From Prorocentrum cordatum (Eukaryota > Sar > Dinophyceae > Prorocentrales > Prorocentraceae): a stretch of DNA of 64,000 nt. The position numbers and the translations under genes were made by a program. Below the pieces are notes generated by a model. The model was not told where the DNA came from and did not search any database. It saw only the letters and a program-made list of their open reading frames with translations. Positions 11,363 to 20,544 of the stretch are shown here, piece after piece. The stretch spans positions 114,335 to 178,334 of the forward strand of contig CAUYUJ010015938.1 of NCBI GenBank assembly GCA_963575745.1, in the 5' to 3' direction. Positions within the stretch are counted from its first letter, which is position 1. The number at the start of each line of letters is the position of its first letter.

Positions 11363-12210
11363 CCTGCACGCCTCTCTTCTTATCCTCGCCCGCCTCGTCA
11401 CCCTCCTCCCCCAGGCGTCCGAGGGGCTCTTTTGAAACGTACCCTTCACGCCTGCATGACGCATTTCCGAAATGCTGGGCAGCCCGCGCTCCAAAAGAGG
11501 TGCAAAGGAGCAAGATGGCGATGTGTTCAATGGTTGTTGTTAGACTTCTGGAACCCACGAACAAATGCTGGCGTGATTCGCACGTGCTTCAACCGCTGTC
11601 CTGACGGAATGAAGCGGGTCTCACGCGAGAAGACTTAGCGACCTGACTCCACGGCGTACGCGGGCTGCCAGCGCGGCACACCGCGAGAAGAGAGCGACTA
11701 CGCGCAGCCTTGCGCGGGAAACTTACGCGCGCATGTCGGCGGTCCACCCTGTTCCCCGTCTAGCTTCCCAAGCATCTTCGGAACATGAGTGCGGGTTGCC
11801 GTGGAGTCTTGGGACGTCTCTAAGCGCGCAGGCAGGTGAGGAGGGCGTGCTGACCTCACATGGCAGGGCGCCCTTTCCGCGGAGCAGACGGAGGCACACC
11901 CCCTCCTCCTGAGCATGCTCTTTTCTTTTGGGTGCAGGGCATGGCTTCAAGTGGAATACATATCACATATTGTGGCCGCGTGCACCTCGAAGGAGCACTC
12001 GCCGACTGGGCTGGTGACTTGAAGGATGGACAGAAGTAATGCTTCGGCATGCGTATGTGTTGGGCGTCCATTGCTACGCCATTGCGGCGCATTCTCATGG
12101 GGATAAGCCATGCAGTAGCTCGGTGATCGTATCGGCCCCTCCAATGATCTGGGAACGATCGCGCAAGATCTTCCGAACACGCGACTGCTGCCCGACAGGT
12201 TAATCCAGAA
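11363..12210. other. Unique sequence, nothing recognised
   Basis: No tandem repeat, domain or RNA gene is seen. Short open frames on both strands have no recognisable motif. Confidence 0.5.
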
Positions 12211-12212
12211 TT

Positions 12213-12410
12213 ATAGCCGTCTCTTGCGTTCTGGAATGTAAGTTCGCTGAAGCACCGGTGTGGACGTTCTAGAAGTAAGTCGTGTTCGCGTGCGTCGCTG
12301 TATTAAATTCTGGAAGTTCGAATAGCGTTCTACAACGACTGTTGTGCCTTTTTCTAGAATGCGGGCGGCTCTAGGACTTTGTTGTGCGTTCTGGAATGCA
12401 GTTCGCCTCT
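12213..12410. repeat. Degenerate repeat of GTTCTGGAATGYAGTTCGC with TTCTAGAA palindromes
   Basis: GTTCTGGAATGTAAGTTCGC, GTTCTAGAAGTAAGTCG, ATTCTGGAAGTTCG, TTCTAGAATGCGGGCGG and GTTCTGGAATGCAGTTCGC occur within 200 bp at spacings of about 35-50 bp. The TTCnnGAA core resembles a eukaryotic heat-shock element half-site pair, but a diverged minisatellite explains it equally well. Confidence 0.6.
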
Positions 12411-12779
12411 CTCGCAAAATACCAGAAGACCATGTTGTGGCCGTTCAGCAGCACGTGTACACTGCGATCGAGCTTCCATGCCCTCTCTGAGTGTGATGGG
12501 AGGCGGTTCTAATTGAAGCCTGGAATGGCCCTTCCTGCAATCGGACGCTGCGTCCGCGCGCGAGCTTGCGTCGGCGCCCACCGTCTCGCTTACCCCGCTG
12601 TCGCAACTTGCCAGCAACGGTCTTGTCGGGATAATTGAAGGGTGGCGAAACTCTGGGCCAAACGACGCCCAGAGAAGCGCCCTGAGGGCGGCTCTCTGGG
12701 TGGAGGGCAGAGGGTGGAATCCACAGTGCCTGCCCTCATCTCCTCCCCCTTCTCGCTCTGGGGACGGGAACAGGGGGAG

Positions 12780-12975
12780 AGCGCTTATTCAAGACTGGGG
12801 GCAGAGGAGGAGGGGAGGAGGGGGAGGAGGGGAGGGGGATGGGGGGGGATGGGGGAGGAGGGGAGGAGATGAAGAGGGGGAGGAGGGGAAGAGGGGGACG
12901 GGGTGGAGGATGGAAGGAGGGGAAGAGGGGGAGCAGGGGAGGAAGATGGGAGGAGGGGAGGAGAGGAGAACTTGT
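12780..12975. repeat. GGGGAGGA polypurine tract
   Basis: About 190 bp of GGAGG/GGGGA/GATG purine repeats. It ends just before CCTCTTCCCTCAG (about 12985), which could be a plus-strand acceptor. The GC-rich open frames downstream to 13170 show no domain. Confidence 0.85.
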
Positions 12976-13244
12976 TCGAGGAGCCTCTTCCCTCAGACGG
13001 GATGGCCGGCGGCGGCGAGACGCAGCAGCAAATCCGCGCGGCCTCGGCGAGGACTCCCCCGCCCCTCTGCCGCAGGGCGGCCCAGAGGCTCGGCGGCGGG
13101 AACGCCGAGTCGCCCCCGAGGCGCGAGCCGGCTAGGCCCGCGGGCGCGCAAGGCGAAGCAGAGGCTTGAAGCCCGCAGCCCGCGGCCGAAGGCCTGGACG
13201 GACCGAGAGGCAAGGACGTGAGGATGCCCTCGCGATGACCTGGA

Positions 13245-13425
13245 CAGGAGAACGAGAGGCCGCATAACCATGGTCTCTTGGAGGTCCGCGCAGATTTCCT
13301 GGACAGGCGCGGGGACCCCCTCCGAAGCATGTGGATCGCGCCAGGGGAGGCACCGAAGGGGGTCGCAGCGCCGATCCAAGAAATCTGCGCGGAGCTCCCA
13401 GAAATAATGCTTATGCCGATTAGTT
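13245..13425. mobile_element. MITE-like element A, copy 1
   Basis: Terminal inverted repeats centre on GGAGGTCCGCGCAGATTTCC (left, from about 13277) and its complement GAAATCTGCGCGGAGCTCC (right, about 13378-13402). Flanking CATAACC and ATGCTTATG also pair. There is no coding capacity. The structure is like a MITE (non-autonomous DNA transposon). Confidence 0.75.
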
Positions 13426-13447
13426 CTTCTTCGAAGGATGCAAGTCG

Positions 13448-13642
13448 AGGCCTCCTAGATGGGGTCCGAGCAGGTGGGGTCGGAGGATCGCGCCGTATCG
13501 GCGATGCAGCGCCCGACGTCGACGAGGCATCGGCGCCATCGGCGTGGAGAAAATCGAGCTCCACATCGAGCCGCATCGCCGATGCATCGGCGATGCGGCG
13601 CGATCCTCCGACCCCATCTACCCCTGCCCGATCTAGGAGGCC
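13448..13642. mobile_element. MITE-like element B, copy 1 (best preserved)
   Basis: The left end has AGGCCTCCTAGAT and TGGGGTCGGAGGATCGCGCC; the right end has GGCGCGATCCTCCGACCCCA and ATCTAGGAGGCCT. Together they form imperfect inverted termini of about 45 bp. The middle is built of GCATCGGCGATG-type repeats. Related copies are at 25802-25935, 35708-35942, 48075-48270 and 50790-50985. Confidence 0.8.
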
Positions 13643-13845
13643 TAGAACAAGGATGCCCTTGCAAAGATTCCCCTGGATGGTCCTGTCTGGCTGTGCCTCC
13701 CCGCCTTCCGCACGTGAGGCGACGCTGCTCATCGGACATTGGGCTGGCGGCTGTCGCCGGCGAGGGCGCCGCGGGGCAGGGGCCGCGGCGCCGGGCATGT
13801 GAGGCACGTGAGCAGAAGCCGAGAGAAAATCCAAACTTGCAGAAC

Positions 13846-14021
13846 CTGATGGGGCAATCTTCCACCACCACTACCGTATTTAGGACGGGGGGGAAGGGAG
13901 GATGGGGAAGTCCTCCTCTCCTCCTCCTCCTCCTCCTCCTCCTCCTCCTCCTCCTCCTCCTCCTCCTCCTCCTCCTCCCTCGCCTACCTATGCTAGTGGT
14001 GGTGGAGAATCGGCCCATCAG
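13846..14021. mobile_element. MITE-like element C, copy 1, with a TCC microsatellite core
   Basis: The ends CTGATGGGGCAATCTTCCAC plus CACCACTAC and TAGTGGTGGTGGAGAAT plus CGGCCCATCAG are inverted repeats. The interior is mostly (TCC)n (13912-13978). A second complete copy is at 16625-16812, with right ends alone at about 47655 and 50385. This ties some of the TCC tracts to a mobile element. Confidence 0.75.
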
Positions 14022-14212
14022 AGCCAGCCCATCGAAATCTCTGGTTGGGGGGCGTGCGGGCTCCACTGTCTTGTCTCAGTACACCAGGATGCCCCCGCCG
14101 CTTGAGATCGGCAGCCCCAAGGGGGGTGGTTTGGGAGGCAGTGAGAAAGCAGAGCTGCAGAGCAAGATTGAGCGAAGTCCCCTCTGCATCAACAAGATCG
14201 GGATACCCACGA

Positions 14213-14391
14213 GAAGAAGCGAAAGACGTCATAAGCGTATGCTTTCGGAGGCCCGCGCGGATTTCCTGGGTCGGCGCTGGACCCCATTACTGGTGCACGG
14301 AGCGCGCCACGGGCGGCGCCCGAGGCGCCGCCAGGAGGGTCCAGCGCCGACCCAGTAAATCCGCGCGGACCTCCTAAGGTTTGCGTCTCTG
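14213..14391. mobile_element. MITE-like element A, copy 2
   Basis: GGAGGCCCGCGCGGATTTCC and GGGTCGGCGCTGGACC on the left pair with GGTCCAGCGCCGACCC and AAATCCGCGCGGACCTCC on the right. The core is GGCGGCGCCCGAGGCGCCGCC, itself palindromic. Element D begins immediately afterwards. Confidence 0.8.
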
Positions 14392-14575
14392 TACTCCAGA
14401 TTTCGTAATAAAAGGGAGGGGGTCTGGACCCTCCAAGACAAGCCATTTCAGACCTCTCCCGTGGGAGAACCCTCCGAAGCATCGTCCCCAGACCCCCCCA
14501 GGCCCTCCAAGATAGCCTGGAAGAGACCCCCCCCGAAATGAGACCCCCCTCCCATTATTACGAAATCTGGAGTAA
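14392..14575. mobile_element. MITE-like element D
   Basis: ACTCCAGATTTCGTAATAA followed by GGGAGGGGGTCT (14393-14425) is inverted at 14542-14574, giving terminal repeats of about 33 bp around a 116-bp interior. No second copy in this window. Confidence 0.75.
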
Positions 14576-15150
14576 GTGTTCGCTGCTTTCTTCCGCAACG
14601 AGTGCAGTCGACCATGACATCCTTGGTCCTGATTGGGCAGAGGGGGCCGCCACAGCCGCCTCAACGGCGCTCCACACGGAGGTCGACGGTCCCCGGCAAG
14701 AACTTGACGGCGTGCCGCGCGCCGTTCGTGAGGAGGCTCATGGTATCGAGTACTTCAGGGCAGTCCTGGGAGGCAACGCTTAAACGAGGTCCCTTTGGGC
14801 CCCCAAATCCGCCGACCCTGCTGGAATGTTTGAGAGGCTTGTCATTTCGAGTCGTCGCCTCTGTCACTCGTTAGTCGTCGTCTCTGTCATCCTCTCTCCC
14901 TGCGCCCCCCCTTTCCCTGGGCCCGTCGCCGCTCCCCGCCTTTCCCTGGGCCTTCCTCCTCAAGCGCTGGGCCCGTCGCCGCTCCCCGCCTTTCCGTAGG
15001 CCCTCCTCCTTCAGCGCGCCCGCCAAAGCGACATTGAGCAACGTCGTGGTTAACTCGAAGGGAAACATCTTTGATCCCTCCCCCGCCGGGAAGGGGCGGG
15101 GTCCTGGGGGGGGTCGCGGGGGGGCGTCCTGGGGTGTGGTCTTGGGTCAG
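14576..15150. other. No gene seen
   Basis: Mixed unique sequence with a short direct repeat, GGGCCCGTCGCCGCTCCCCG, at about 14918 and 14969. Nothing else is recognised. Confidence 0.4.
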
Positions 15151-15154
15151 ATGC

Positions 15155-15785
15155 GACTCCCCCCCGGGGGGTCCCAGAGGCAAAAAAAAACAAGAAGACG
15201 GGCCAGCAATGCCCCAAGAGGCCCCCAAGACGGTCCCACCGGGGCCCCGAATCGCAGAACGATCTGTCCAAGACGCCTTGACGGCCTCCAGACGGCCCAA
15301 GAGCCCTGCAAGACGTCCCAAGAAGCCTCCAGGAGCACGGCCCCAAGAGGAAAACACAATGATTCCCCATGGTTTTTGTTGCATTTCGGCGTTCTCGCCT
15401 CTTCCGCTTCCTGACGCTCCAAGACGGCCCAAGAGGCCCCCAGATCGCTCCAAGACAGCCCACGAGGGCTCCAGGAGGGACCCAAAACGGCCCAAGAGGG
15501 CCCCAGGACGGCCCAAGACGCCTCCAAGTCGGCCCAAGAGGCCCCCAAGACGGCTCCAAGAGGGTGCCCAGACGAGGGACCAGAACGAGCAATTCGAGCC
15601 CTCGGCCCCAAGAGGCTCCCAGGAGAAATCATGAGGCCCCCAAGAGGCTCCAAGAGGCCCCCAAGAGGCTCCCAGGAAGCCCCAAGAGGACCCCTGGAGG
15701 CTCCTCAGAGGCCCCAAAGAGGTCCCCGAGATCGCTTCGAAAAGACCCCAAGAAGCATCCATGAGGACTCTGACACACGTCAACG
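15155..15785. repeat. Composite CCAAGAGGCCC element, copy 1
   Basis: About 600 bp of CCAAGAGGCCCC/CCAAGACGGCCC 12-mers, interrupted near 15340-15415 by an AT-richer core (ATGATTCCCCATGG, TTTTTGTTGCATTTCGGCG, CTTCCTGACGCTCCAAGACG). The 3' end GAGGACTCTGACACAC matches the tail of the copy at 22371. Long Pro/Lys/Arg-rich (plus) and Gly/Leu/Trp/Ser-rich (minus) frames are by-products of the 12-mer. Confidence 0.85.
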
Positions 15786-16620
15786 TCGTTGTCGTCGCCG
15801 CCGCCGCCGTTGTCGTCGTTCCCCTTCAGGGTCGGCGGCACCGGCTAGAAGGCCCTCGCAATCGGGTTGGTGCACGAAGCGCGCCAGATGAGCAAGCATC
15901 GAAGGACCCAAAAATCGCGAGCCCCTGCCGAATCCGGACTGGGACATGTAACGGGAAAACTACACGGCCTTGCAGACCCAATCAATCTCTTGGAGATCCG
16001 CGCGGACCGAGACGGCCCCAACGGATCGCGAAAGGGCACCGACCGAGAGAGCCTACGATGCCCCCAGGAAAGCCCGACAACGGCGCCGCGAAACTCTCTG
16101 CCCAGGGGGGTCGGCGGAATGGCGTAAGCCTCTCGAGTAAATTCATGCAGGTCCGCGCGGATTGATCGAATCGGCGTCTGTCCCCCCTCCCCCGACAAGC
16201 GGATCGTGCCACAGGGGTGGCCTAGCCACGAAGTCCGCGCGAATCTCGGAAAGTTTAGGCTTACGCAGCTTTCTCGTGGAAGGGCGACAGGAGGGAGGCA
16301 GGAAGAGCGAAAGAGCGGTGCAGGGATCAGATGAAAAATGGAGTGAGCAAGACTGATGGATCCAGACCCCCACGGTAGCGTTTTTTTCGATAAGCGGACT
16401 TCAGGGCGAAATATCAACCCCATCCATGTGCCATCCTGGGGCAAGCAGCTTCCGAGCGCGACCATAGCGAGCAAGACGCCCGTCCTCCTGTTTTCGCTGC
16501 GCCTGGAGACCTGGGCCGGTTTGGAACGTTTGCGCTCGAAAATCGTCCCTCGAACACGTTCACCGCTCGAAGAATTCTTTCGCCCGACATCAGTCCCCCG
16601 AAGCCCCCCCGAACACCGTC
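15786..16620. other. Unique sequence with a decayed element-A fragment
   Basis: CAGGTCCGCGCGGATTGATC (about 16149) and GAAGTCCGCGCGAATCTCGG (about 16230) look like the two ends of a diverged element A. Another isolated GAGATCCGCGCGGACC is at about 15994. No domain is recognised elsewhere. Confidence 0.5.
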
Positions 16621-16624
16621 CTGA

Positions 16625-16812
16625 CTGATGAGCAGCTATTCCACCACCACTACCACATGTAGGACGGGGGAGAGGGGAGGATGAGGAGCTCCTCCTCCTC
16701 CTCCTCCTCCTCCTCCTCCTCCTCCTCCTCCTCCTCCTCCTCCTGCTCCTCCTCCTCCCCCTCTTCCCTCTCCTACCTATGGTAGTGGTGGTGGAAAATG
16801 GGCTTATCACTG
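16625..16812. mobile_element. MITE-like element C, copy 2
   Basis: The left end TTCCACCACCACTACCACAT plus GTAGGACGGGGGAGAGGGGA pairs with the right end TACCTATGGTAGTGGTGGTG plus GAAAATGGGCTTATCA. The interior is (TCC)n at 16687-16760. Confidence 0.75.
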
Positions 16813-17600
16813 ACCACACGTTCGAGCTGCGTCCAGCTGTGGCTGCGAGCGAGGGCCCTCCAGGCGGCCCCCCCCCAAGAGGCGAACCACCTTCGACGCC
16901 CGACCTCCTCCTCCTCGGCAGGGCGGTCCTTCGCCCCCAGGAAGATCGTGTGTATGCCATGGGCAGCTCAAACCACAACGGTGGCGAGATTCGCGGACCC
17001 CTCTCCCACCGAGAGAGGGGGAGAGGGGGAGGAGCAGGAGGGAGAAGGGAGGAGGGAGGGGAGGGTAGGGGCGGAGGGAAGAGGACGATGATGAGTGTCT
17101 GCGGGCTCCAAAATGATTTGGGTGGCCAGGGGTCTAACGCAGTGTCTTGGATTCTACTGCGTTCCATGGGGTCCTGGGTGGTGCTCGGGAGGTGTGAGGG
17201 AAACGACCACGACCATGACGACGATGCTAATGACGACGGGAGAACGAGGAGGGGTGAAATGGGAGGGGGAAGAGAAGACGGAGGAGGACAAGAAAGGGCA
17301 GAGGAAAGATAGGGGATCTAATTATCTCCCGCAGAGGGGGCAAGAGGAAGCTGGATCCAAGTACGCGGTCAAGAAACCTTTAGCGATGAAATAAGCTTTG
17401 GCGACAAATGATCCTTCCCTGCGAGGAGAATGGCCAGGACCAGCAGCAATATCCAATCTTCGAGGGTGAAAAAGCAAAGGGCAAACAAACACGCATATAT
17501 GAGCTGTTAACCTGTCGAAGATGGTGTTGCAGCCTCGTGCCCTTGTACCCCCACAGGAAGGACAACTGCGAACCAGCCGCGAACCAGAGCCCCCCGTGGT
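16813..17600. other. No gene seen; probably intron or 3' flank of the VWA gene
   Basis: Contains a GGGAGGAG purine stretch (about 17015-17090). Open frames here are short and show no motif. Later exons of the minus-strand VWA gene may lie in or beyond this stretch, but I could not identify them. Confidence 0.35.
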
Positions 17601-17616
17601 GGCTTAGGCTGCCCCA

Positions 17617-17734
17617 GCTATGGACACTCCGAGGCTTCGGGCCGACGCCAGCTGCCGCGCCACGGAGGGGTCGCCCCGGTTGGGATGCCCGTCCGTGAGG
17701 AAGAGTATGTGCTGGTTGCAGCGGGCCGCCATGC
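17617..17734 (-). CDS. VWA-domain gene, exon with the TDG motif (C-terminal half of the domain)
   Basis: This exon codes for the second half of a von Willebrand factor A domain. The reading frame gives MAARCNQHILFLTDGHPNRG followed by DPSVARQLASARSLGVSI. HILFLTDG is the hydrophobic strand ending in the third metal-site (MIDAS) loop, and ARxLGVxI is the following helix and strand of VWA domains. A good acceptor, TTCCTCCAG, precedes the exon at 17735. The 3' limit is uncertain because the frame meets TAA at about 17604, and a donor may lie at GTGTCC or at GCTGGG just after SLGVSI. VWA domains bind partners through a Mg2+ site and often work with MoxR-type AAA+ ATPases. It joins upstream to the exon at 18738-18941. 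Confidence 0.8.
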
Positions 17735-18167
17735 CTGGAGGAATCACCCACAAGAACATTAACATGTGATCGTTTTCTCCCTTTAGTCGACCTCCCTTAA
17801 TAAAAACGGCCTGGGACCGAAACCGACGGACCTGGGCCCGCAAAAATGACGGCCGCGACGCCCTCTGGCAAACCGAAAACGGCCAATTCCTTAATCGAAG
17901 TGTTAGGGTAGGAGGTCTGTCCACTCCCGATTATTCGGCGTTTCGGCATTTGGGCGGAAAGGAGAGGGAGTGGGGGGGTCTGACTCGGGACCTCTGCTCA
18001 ATGTCACTGTTTGCAGCAGTGCGTCGTCCTCCGAGGGACACTCCACCTGCCTGCAACAGGCGCCACAGACAGGCAAGATCTACTCCACGAGGGGGGGGGG
18101 GAGGGGGGGCGGTGCGAGGGCTCGCGCCGATCGGTAAAACAATGAATAACAAACAACAATCACGATG

Positions 18168-18222
18168 TGCTGGTTGCAGCGGGCCGCCATGCCCGGAGAA
18201 ACCACCCACAAGAACATTAGCA
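18168..18222 (-). pseudogene. Partial duplicate of the VWA exon-3 acceptor region
   Basis: These 55 bases match 17712-17766, covering the end of the intron and the first codons of the TDG exon (CTGGTTGCAGCGGGCCGCCA is shared exactly). In this copy the acceptor AG has become GG (TCTCCGGGC instead of CCTCCAGGC), so it should not splice, and the exon stops after about ten codons. It lies inside the intron between the TNYE and TDG exons. Confidence 0.8.
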
Positions 18223-18224
18223 TC

Positions 18225-18345
18225 CACCTTCGGAGGTCCGCGCCGTTTTCCGTGGGCTGGCCGGGGGGGCCCCTCCCCTGGTGCGCGCGGAGCGGGCCAG
18301 AGAGGCGAGCAAGAATGCCGCGCGGACCTGCGCAGGATACCTAAA
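18225..18345. mobile_element. Decayed MITE-like element A
   Basis: GGAGGTCCGCGCCGTTTTCC at the left and CCGCGCGGACCTGCGCAG at the right resemble element A termini around a GC-rich core. Diverged and without clear borders. Confidence 0.45.
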
Positions 18346-18636
18346 CAACGAGGCCCCTTTTTCCACGAGTCCAACTTCGATTTCCCAAGGGGAACCTACG
18401 GAAAACCGATGACAAGCTGTAAAACCATCAAGTAACACCGAGCCCCTCCCCAACGCAAAGGGTTCCTTATCCGGCGGCCCGACTGTACGTTTATGCTGTT
18501 CTTTCTTTCGGGAGCGGCCAAGAGGGGGGTGTCCAAGAGGGGGGGGTGCAGATCATGACCGGCGGCATGTGCGCGGCCCAGCGGGGGGGCCAGGGACGTA
18601 AGGAAACAAGAAGCGGCGCCATGAGATCTGGGGAAA

Positions 18637-18660
18637 TATCATGGCCCCCGCCATGATATC
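18637..18660. other. Palindrome ATATCATGGC / GCCATGATAT
   Basis: Two perfect 10-bp arms with a four-base C-rich spacer. A related CATGGCCCCGGCCACAATAT occurs at about 30991. Possibly a remnant of a short inverted-repeat element. Confidence 0.6.
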
Positions 18661-18737
18661 CACCCCCCCCCTAGTCATACACCCCCCTCTTTGCCGCCCC
18701 CGATTCTTCTTCGAAGGCCCGCCCCCTCGCCTCTCAT

Positions 18738-18941
18738 CCCCCGGAACTCGGAGAGGGCCACGTTCAGGGGCACCTCGTAGTTCGTGCACCCTTTGCTCCT
18801 TGCCCAGCGCACCTGCCTGAGAAGGGTCGCGTACTCCCGCGAGAAGAACTGACGGGACTTGTCCAGGACAAACCGGAGGACGTCATCGTTGAATTCCAAG
18901 TACCCCACATGCATGCGAAACTGCTTGGCCAACTCGATGAC
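18738..18941 (-). CDS. VWA-domain gene, central exon with the TNYE motif
   Basis: The frame reads VIELAKQFRMHVGYLEFNDD, then VLRFVLDKSRQFFSREYATL, then LRQVRWARSKGCTNYEVPLN and VALSEFRG. RMHVGYLEFND is the second core strand of a VWA domain, and the Thr of GCTNYE is the expected second MIDAS residue. The acceptor is CATTCGAAG|GTCATCGAG, so the exon starts at 18941 in phase 0. The 3' boundary lies at about 18738-18742, where no GT donor is present; a GA or other non-GT donor (reported in dinoflagellates) would be needed. Codon use is strongly GC-ending. Confidence 0.85.
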
Positions 18942-20146
18942 CTTCGAATGCCTCCTCCCTCCTCCTCGGCCTCCTCTCAAACATTTGTCCTCTACCGTGC
19001 CGCTGGCCACTGAGTGGGCGTGTCCTCGGGTCCATTGCCCTCTGCCTAATCCCGTAAGCCTCAGTCTTCACTCCTGAGAAACGTTGAAAAGGTCGGACCC
19101 CAAATTTGCAAGTATCTTCGGCCTTCCCGCGTCTTCTCGGGGCGTGCCGCGCGACCGTTTCGGGCCCCAGAGGGCCCCAACACGAGCCAAGAGGGCCCCA
19201 CGAGGTCCCCCAAAACGGAACAAGCGGGCCCCGAGACGCCCAAAGATCCCACCAAGACGCCCAAGGTGGTCCCAAGACGGCCCAAAAGGCCTCCGAGACG
19301 CCCTGAGAGAGCCCTGGACAAAATCATTGATTGTCCATCGGTTCTCTAATTATTTAGAGGCCCTCGGCTTTTCGAGCTCCCGACGCTCCAAGACGACCCA
19401 CAAGGTCCGCAGGACCGCCCCAAGACGGCCCAAGAGGCCCCCAGGAAAGCCACAACACGGCCCAAGAGGGCTCCAAAACGGCCCCAGAGGCGCCCAAGAC
19501 GGCCCAAAGACAGCCCCAAGAAAGGCCGAAGAGGGGGAACACGAACCGAATATCCCCGTCTGCCGCCTCAAAAAGCACCCTGGAGGCCCAAATGCGGCCC
19601 CAACGAGGCCCCATGAGACCCCCATAAAACCCCGAATACGCCCCAAGAGGCCCCAAACTGGCCCCCGAAGATGCCTCACAACGGCCCCCAAGAGGCCTCC
19701 CACGACATCCCAACGAGCATCCCAGAGGCCTATGCCCCACAATCCAGGCACGGTGGTGGGATGGGCCGAAGGCTATTCGATACTATCCCAATCCTCCGCA
19801 TCACCATTATGTTTGTCCACCTCATCCTTCCCCCGTCTTCTGCTTAAGCTCGTTTCTGTTATCATCCTTTCTTGTAGGTCCTCTTCGTTCATTCTCCTCC
19901 TTCCTCCTGCATCGTACCCTCCTCCTCCATTTCCTCATCCTCGACGTGCTCCTCTCTTCGCCGTCTTCGTCCTAACACTGTCCCGTTCCTTCGCCTCGTC
20001 GTCGTCGTCGTCGTTGTCCCCCTCCTCCTCCTCATCCTCCTCCTCTTTCTATAATCAAGTCCTCCGCGCTCACTCCCTATACTCTGCCCCTCCTCCTCGC
20101 CCTGTTGATCGTTGCCGTAGTCATGCTCCGCCTCCTCCTGGATGAC
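18942..20146 (-). other. 1205-bp GT-AG intron flanked by a 13-bp exon-junction duplication
   Basis: Both intron borders contain TTCGAAGGTCATC. Splicing as TCGAAG|GTCATCC...CATTCGAAG|GTCATCGAG gives a GT-AG intron and joins exon 1 to exon 2 in phase 0. Inside lie a complete CCAAGAGGCCC composite element (19135-19790) and a TCC-rich stretch (19880-20060). The duplicated junction suggests insertion with target duplication or another repeat-mediated origin. Confidence 0.75.
19135..19790. repeat. Composite CCAAGAGGCCC element, copy 2
   Basis: CCAAGAGGCCCC-type 12-mers with an AT-rich core at about 19320-19395 (ATTGATTGTCCATCGG, CTCCCGACGCTCCAAGACGA). The tail is CAATCCAGGCACGGTGG and GATGGGCCGAAGGC (19740-19775). 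It sits inside the VWA intron. Confidence 0.85.
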
Positions 20147-20251
20147 CTTCGAACAGATCATCGAGGCGAAGATCTCGTAAGGCCCCCGCATCGATAAACT
20201 CGTGTCGCGGATGATGGCCACCCGACCGCCCAGGCGCCGGCGAACCCGCCG
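20147..20251 (-). CDS. VWA-domain gene, exon with the DxSxS (MIDAS) motif
   Basis: The frame reads RRVRRRLGGRVAIIRDTSLS followed by MRGPYEIFASMICSK. VAIIRDTSLSM is the first strand and the DxSxS metal-site motif that opens a VWA domain. With an acceptor at GGGTTCAG (20252) the exon is 105 nt, exactly 35 codons, and it joins the next exon in phase 0 to give SKVIELAKQF, as expected for the first helix of the domain. The upstream border is the least certain point. Earlier exons should lie at higher coordinates; candidates are listed at 26280-27000, 29677-30111 and 43130-45121 on the same strand. Confidence 0.75.
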
Positions 20252-20544
20252 CTGAACCCGTGGCAGATGCGGGCCTTGGCGCGCAGAGGCAGCAGGAACG
20301 AGGAGCGGGGTGGTTGGAGGAAGGGATGATGGATTGAGGGGTAGGAGGAAGAGGTGGAGTGAGAAGGAGACGAGGGAGGAGGACGAAGAAAGAAGGGGAG
20401 TGGATGAACGGCTGAGTGAAGAGGGGAGGGCGGAGGACGAGTGTGGAGGAGAGAGAGGAGAAGAACGAGGACGAGACGGAGGAGGGGGAAGACACATGCC
20501 TCCGACGTCGTCATTTCTTCAAAGCATATGTTAGCCACGGTGGA

